A DNA stretch of 12,956 nucleotides. Origin: an uncultured Oscillospiraceae bacterium (GTDB lineage: Bacteria > Bacillota > Clostridia > Oscillospirales > Acutalibacteraceae). The notes below the pieces were generated by a model. The model searched no databases. It was given only the letters and a program-made list of their open reading frames with translations, and had not been told where the DNA came from. The DNA lies in the NCBI GenBank assembly GCA_902478455.1, contig CABSLJ010000066.1, positions 1-12,956 of the forward strand, in the 5' to 3' direction. How positions within the stretch are numbered: position 1 is the first letter of the stretch; each line of letters begins with the position of its first letter. Positions 12,788 through 12,956 of this stretch are shown in pieces. The position numbers were made by a program, and so were the translations under genes.

Positions 12788-12956
12788 AGCTTTGCTTCGA
12801 CCTCCTCAACAGCAGGATAAAGAACGGGCCGCCCACCACCGACATGATGATGGCCGCGCTGATTTCATAGGGGGCGGCAATGGTCCGCCCCAAGGTATCC
12901 GCCAGCAGCAGGGTAAACGCCCCCAGCAGGATGGAATAGGGCACCAGCACTTTATG
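12777..12956 (-). CDS. FecCD-type iron-chelate ABC permease, C-terminal fragment (cut by window edge)
   Basis: The minus strand is open from the right edge to a TAA at 12777-12779, giving 59 residues. They read HKVLVPYSILLGAFTLLLAD, then TLGRTIAAPYEISAAIIMSV and VGGPFFILLLRRSKQSYGQ. This is the conserved C-terminus of the BtuC/FecCD permease family: the last membrane helices with the ADTLGR and P-x-E-I-x-x-x-x-x-x-x-x-x-G-x-P-x-F motifs. Only the last part of a protein usually about 330 residues long is present; truncation is due to the window. It overlaps the ATPase gene by 11 bases. A partner permease and a substrate-binding lipoprotein would be expected upstream. Confidence 0.9.
   Translation of the reverse strand, partial: HKVLVPYSILLGAFTLLLADTLGRTIAAPYEISAAIIMSVVGGPFFILLLRRSKQSYGQ

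Overview
The window looks like chromosomal DNA from a moderately GC-rich Gram-positive anaerobe of the Clostridia, probably near the Oscillospiraceae/Lachnospiraceae. This placement is an inference from the family mix (lipoprotein CUT1-type solute-binding protein, HutC-type GntR regulator, YitT-DUF2179 protein, DtxR regulator), strong AAGGAGG-type ribosome binding sites, sigma-A-like promoters, and GC-rich genes beside an AT-rich control region. No rRNA, tRNA, CRISPR array, insertion sequence or phage gene was seen. | Region 1 (about 1-2870): a sugar-type solute-binding lipoprotein gene (minus strand) is divergent from a GntR/UTRA regulator gene (plus strand). They are separated by about 530 bases of AT-rich DNA. 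The lipoprotein promoter is a perfect consensus (TTGACA, 17 bases, TATAAT) overlapped by a perfect 15-base palindrome, the obvious candidate operator. The regulator gene has its own promoter with a half-site of the same sequence. The permeases of the transporter are not in the window. | Region 2 (about 2839-4140): a two-gene minus-strand unit encodes a small PQ-loop-like membrane protein and a YitT family membrane protein. It has a good promoter at one end and a strong hairpin terminator at the other. | Region 3 (about 4211-6513): a LysR-type regulator and a peptide-amidase-like amidase-signature enzyme overlap by ATGA on the plus strand. | Region 4 (6556-7600): a hormone-sensitive-lipase-type alpha/beta hydrolase converges on the amidase. 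A long terminator-like stem-loop lies just upstream of its most likely start. | Region 5 (7768-12956): a tightly packed minus-strand operon runs in from beyond the right edge. In order of transcription it holds the C-terminus of a FecCD-type permease, a FecE/FepC-type ATPase, a DtxR-family metalloregulator, a heterodimeric exporter-fold ABC pair resembling CydD and CydC, and a YbaN (DUF454) membrane protein. Overlaps of 11, 4 and 4 bases imply co-translation. The set suggests an iron/siderophore uptake locus under metal control, in which the exporter-fold pair does an iron-, siderophore- or heme-related job rather than cytochrome bd assembly. That role is inference; the families themselves are clear.
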